This document shows positions 5,491-5,590 of a stretch of DNA of 5,590 nt, one piece after another. Each line of letters opens with the position of its first letter. Positions within the stretch are counted from its first letter, which is position 1. The notes below the pieces were generated by a model. It was not told the DNA's origin and did no database searches. It saw only the letters and a list, made by a program, of their open reading frames with translations. This stretch comes from Coriobacteriia bacterium. Its GTDB lineage: Bacteria; Actinomycetota; Coriobacteriia; WRKU01. The position numbers and the translations under genes were made by a program. Where the stretch lies: NCBI GenBank assembly GCA_009784095.1, contig WRDL01000092.1:1-5590 (forward strand), read 5' to 3'.

Positions 5491-5590
5491 TCATGCGCCG
5501 TCGGCAAGCTCACGCGCGCGCTCGATCGCTTCAGCGATCGCTTGAGCGAACATCCCCTCCAGATCGCGCTCATTGAGGACGGCGACCGCC
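5491..5590 (-). CDS. C-terminal end of an upstream gene, possibly pyrroline-5-carboxylate reductase
   Basis: Only the last 32 codons are in the window, ending at TGA 5493..5491. The peptide begins AVAVLNERDLEGMFAQAIAE and ends IERARELADGA. This amphipathic, Ala/Glu-rich helix with a preceding L-N-E-x-x-L stretch resembles the end of ProC, where GGTT is followed by a 'LEE-G' turn and a final helix rich in A, E and R. ProC reduces pyrroline-5-carboxylate to proline. proC lies near sepF and divIVA in several Gram-positive genomes, which supports the guess. The diagnostic ProC motifs are outside the window, so the name is tentative. The gene ends 56 nt before divIVA on the same strand. Confidence 0.5.
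   Translation of the reverse strand, partial: AVAVLNERDLEGMFAQAIAEAIERARELADGA
5523..5540. repeat. Inverted repeat, 8-bp arms CGATCGCT / AGCGATCG with a 2-nt centre
   Basis: It lies inside the 3' end of the upstream gene, over codons for AIAEAI. The minus strand also shows AAGCGATCG twice in direct orientation. The dyad ends about 30 nt before the stop codon and has no U-run after it, so it is not a normal terminator. It may be a by-product of GCG ATC codons. Confidence 0.5.

Noticed and set aside
5435..5494. Upstream extension of DivIVA by 20 residues to ATG 5494
   Set aside because: It would overlap the upstream gene's stop codon, lacks a Shine-Dalgarno and adds residues unlike DivIVA N-termini, whereas MAITARDI with AGGAG 5 nt upstream fits.

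Overview
The window reads as one stretch of a bacterial chromosome with every recognisable gene on the minus strand, so transcription runs from base 5590 toward base 1. In that order it holds: the last 32 codons of a gene whose C-terminus resembles pyrroline-5-carboxylate reductase (ProC); the pole and division protein DivIVA; isoleucyl-tRNA synthetase IleS; prolipoprotein signal peptidase LspA; the 23S rRNA pseudouridine synthase RluD; and the start of a small membrane protein of unknown function, cut by the window edge. No tRNA, rRNA, insertion sequence or CRISPR array is visible.

The likely source is a member of the Actinomycetota, perhaps class Coriobacteriia. This is an inference from moderate-to-high GC, a DivIVA with a long acidic tail, frequent GTG starts, and the divIVA-ileS-lspA-rluD order, which in Bacillota appears as divIVA-ileS-ylyA-lspA-ylyB. 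No 16S or other taxonomic marker is present, so the assignment is tentative.

The central block is tightly packed. divIVA and ileS are 5 nt apart, ileS and lspA abut (TAA followed directly by GTG), and lspA and rluD overlap by 20 nt. ileS, lspA and rluD all use GTG, while divIVA uses ATG. A single transcript is the simplest reading. The products link polar growth and division (DivIVA), isoleucine charging (IleS), lipoprotein maturation (LspA) and large-subunit rRNA modification (RluD). This is old conserved synteny rather than a dedicated pathway.

The most interesting signal is a short peptide pattern, F-x-P-[LV]-x-[DE]-x-V. It occurs twice in the disordered acidic tail of DivIVA (FEPVTEKV and FKPLVEEV) and once in the cytoplasmic tail of the small membrane protein (FKPLVDEV). 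Seven of eight positions match between FKPLVEEV and FKPLVDEV. The small protein has a signal-peptide-like N-terminus, a short outer segment, one further membrane helix and a basic KKRK stop-transfer. The shared motif suggests that both tails bind the same cytoplasmic partner, possibly at the cell pole or septum. Secondary points are unusual residues in the IleS HIGH motif (HMGT) and editing loop (AGGHG), Met at the usual Phe17 membrane-insertion position of DivIVA, and a high density of GATC sites.
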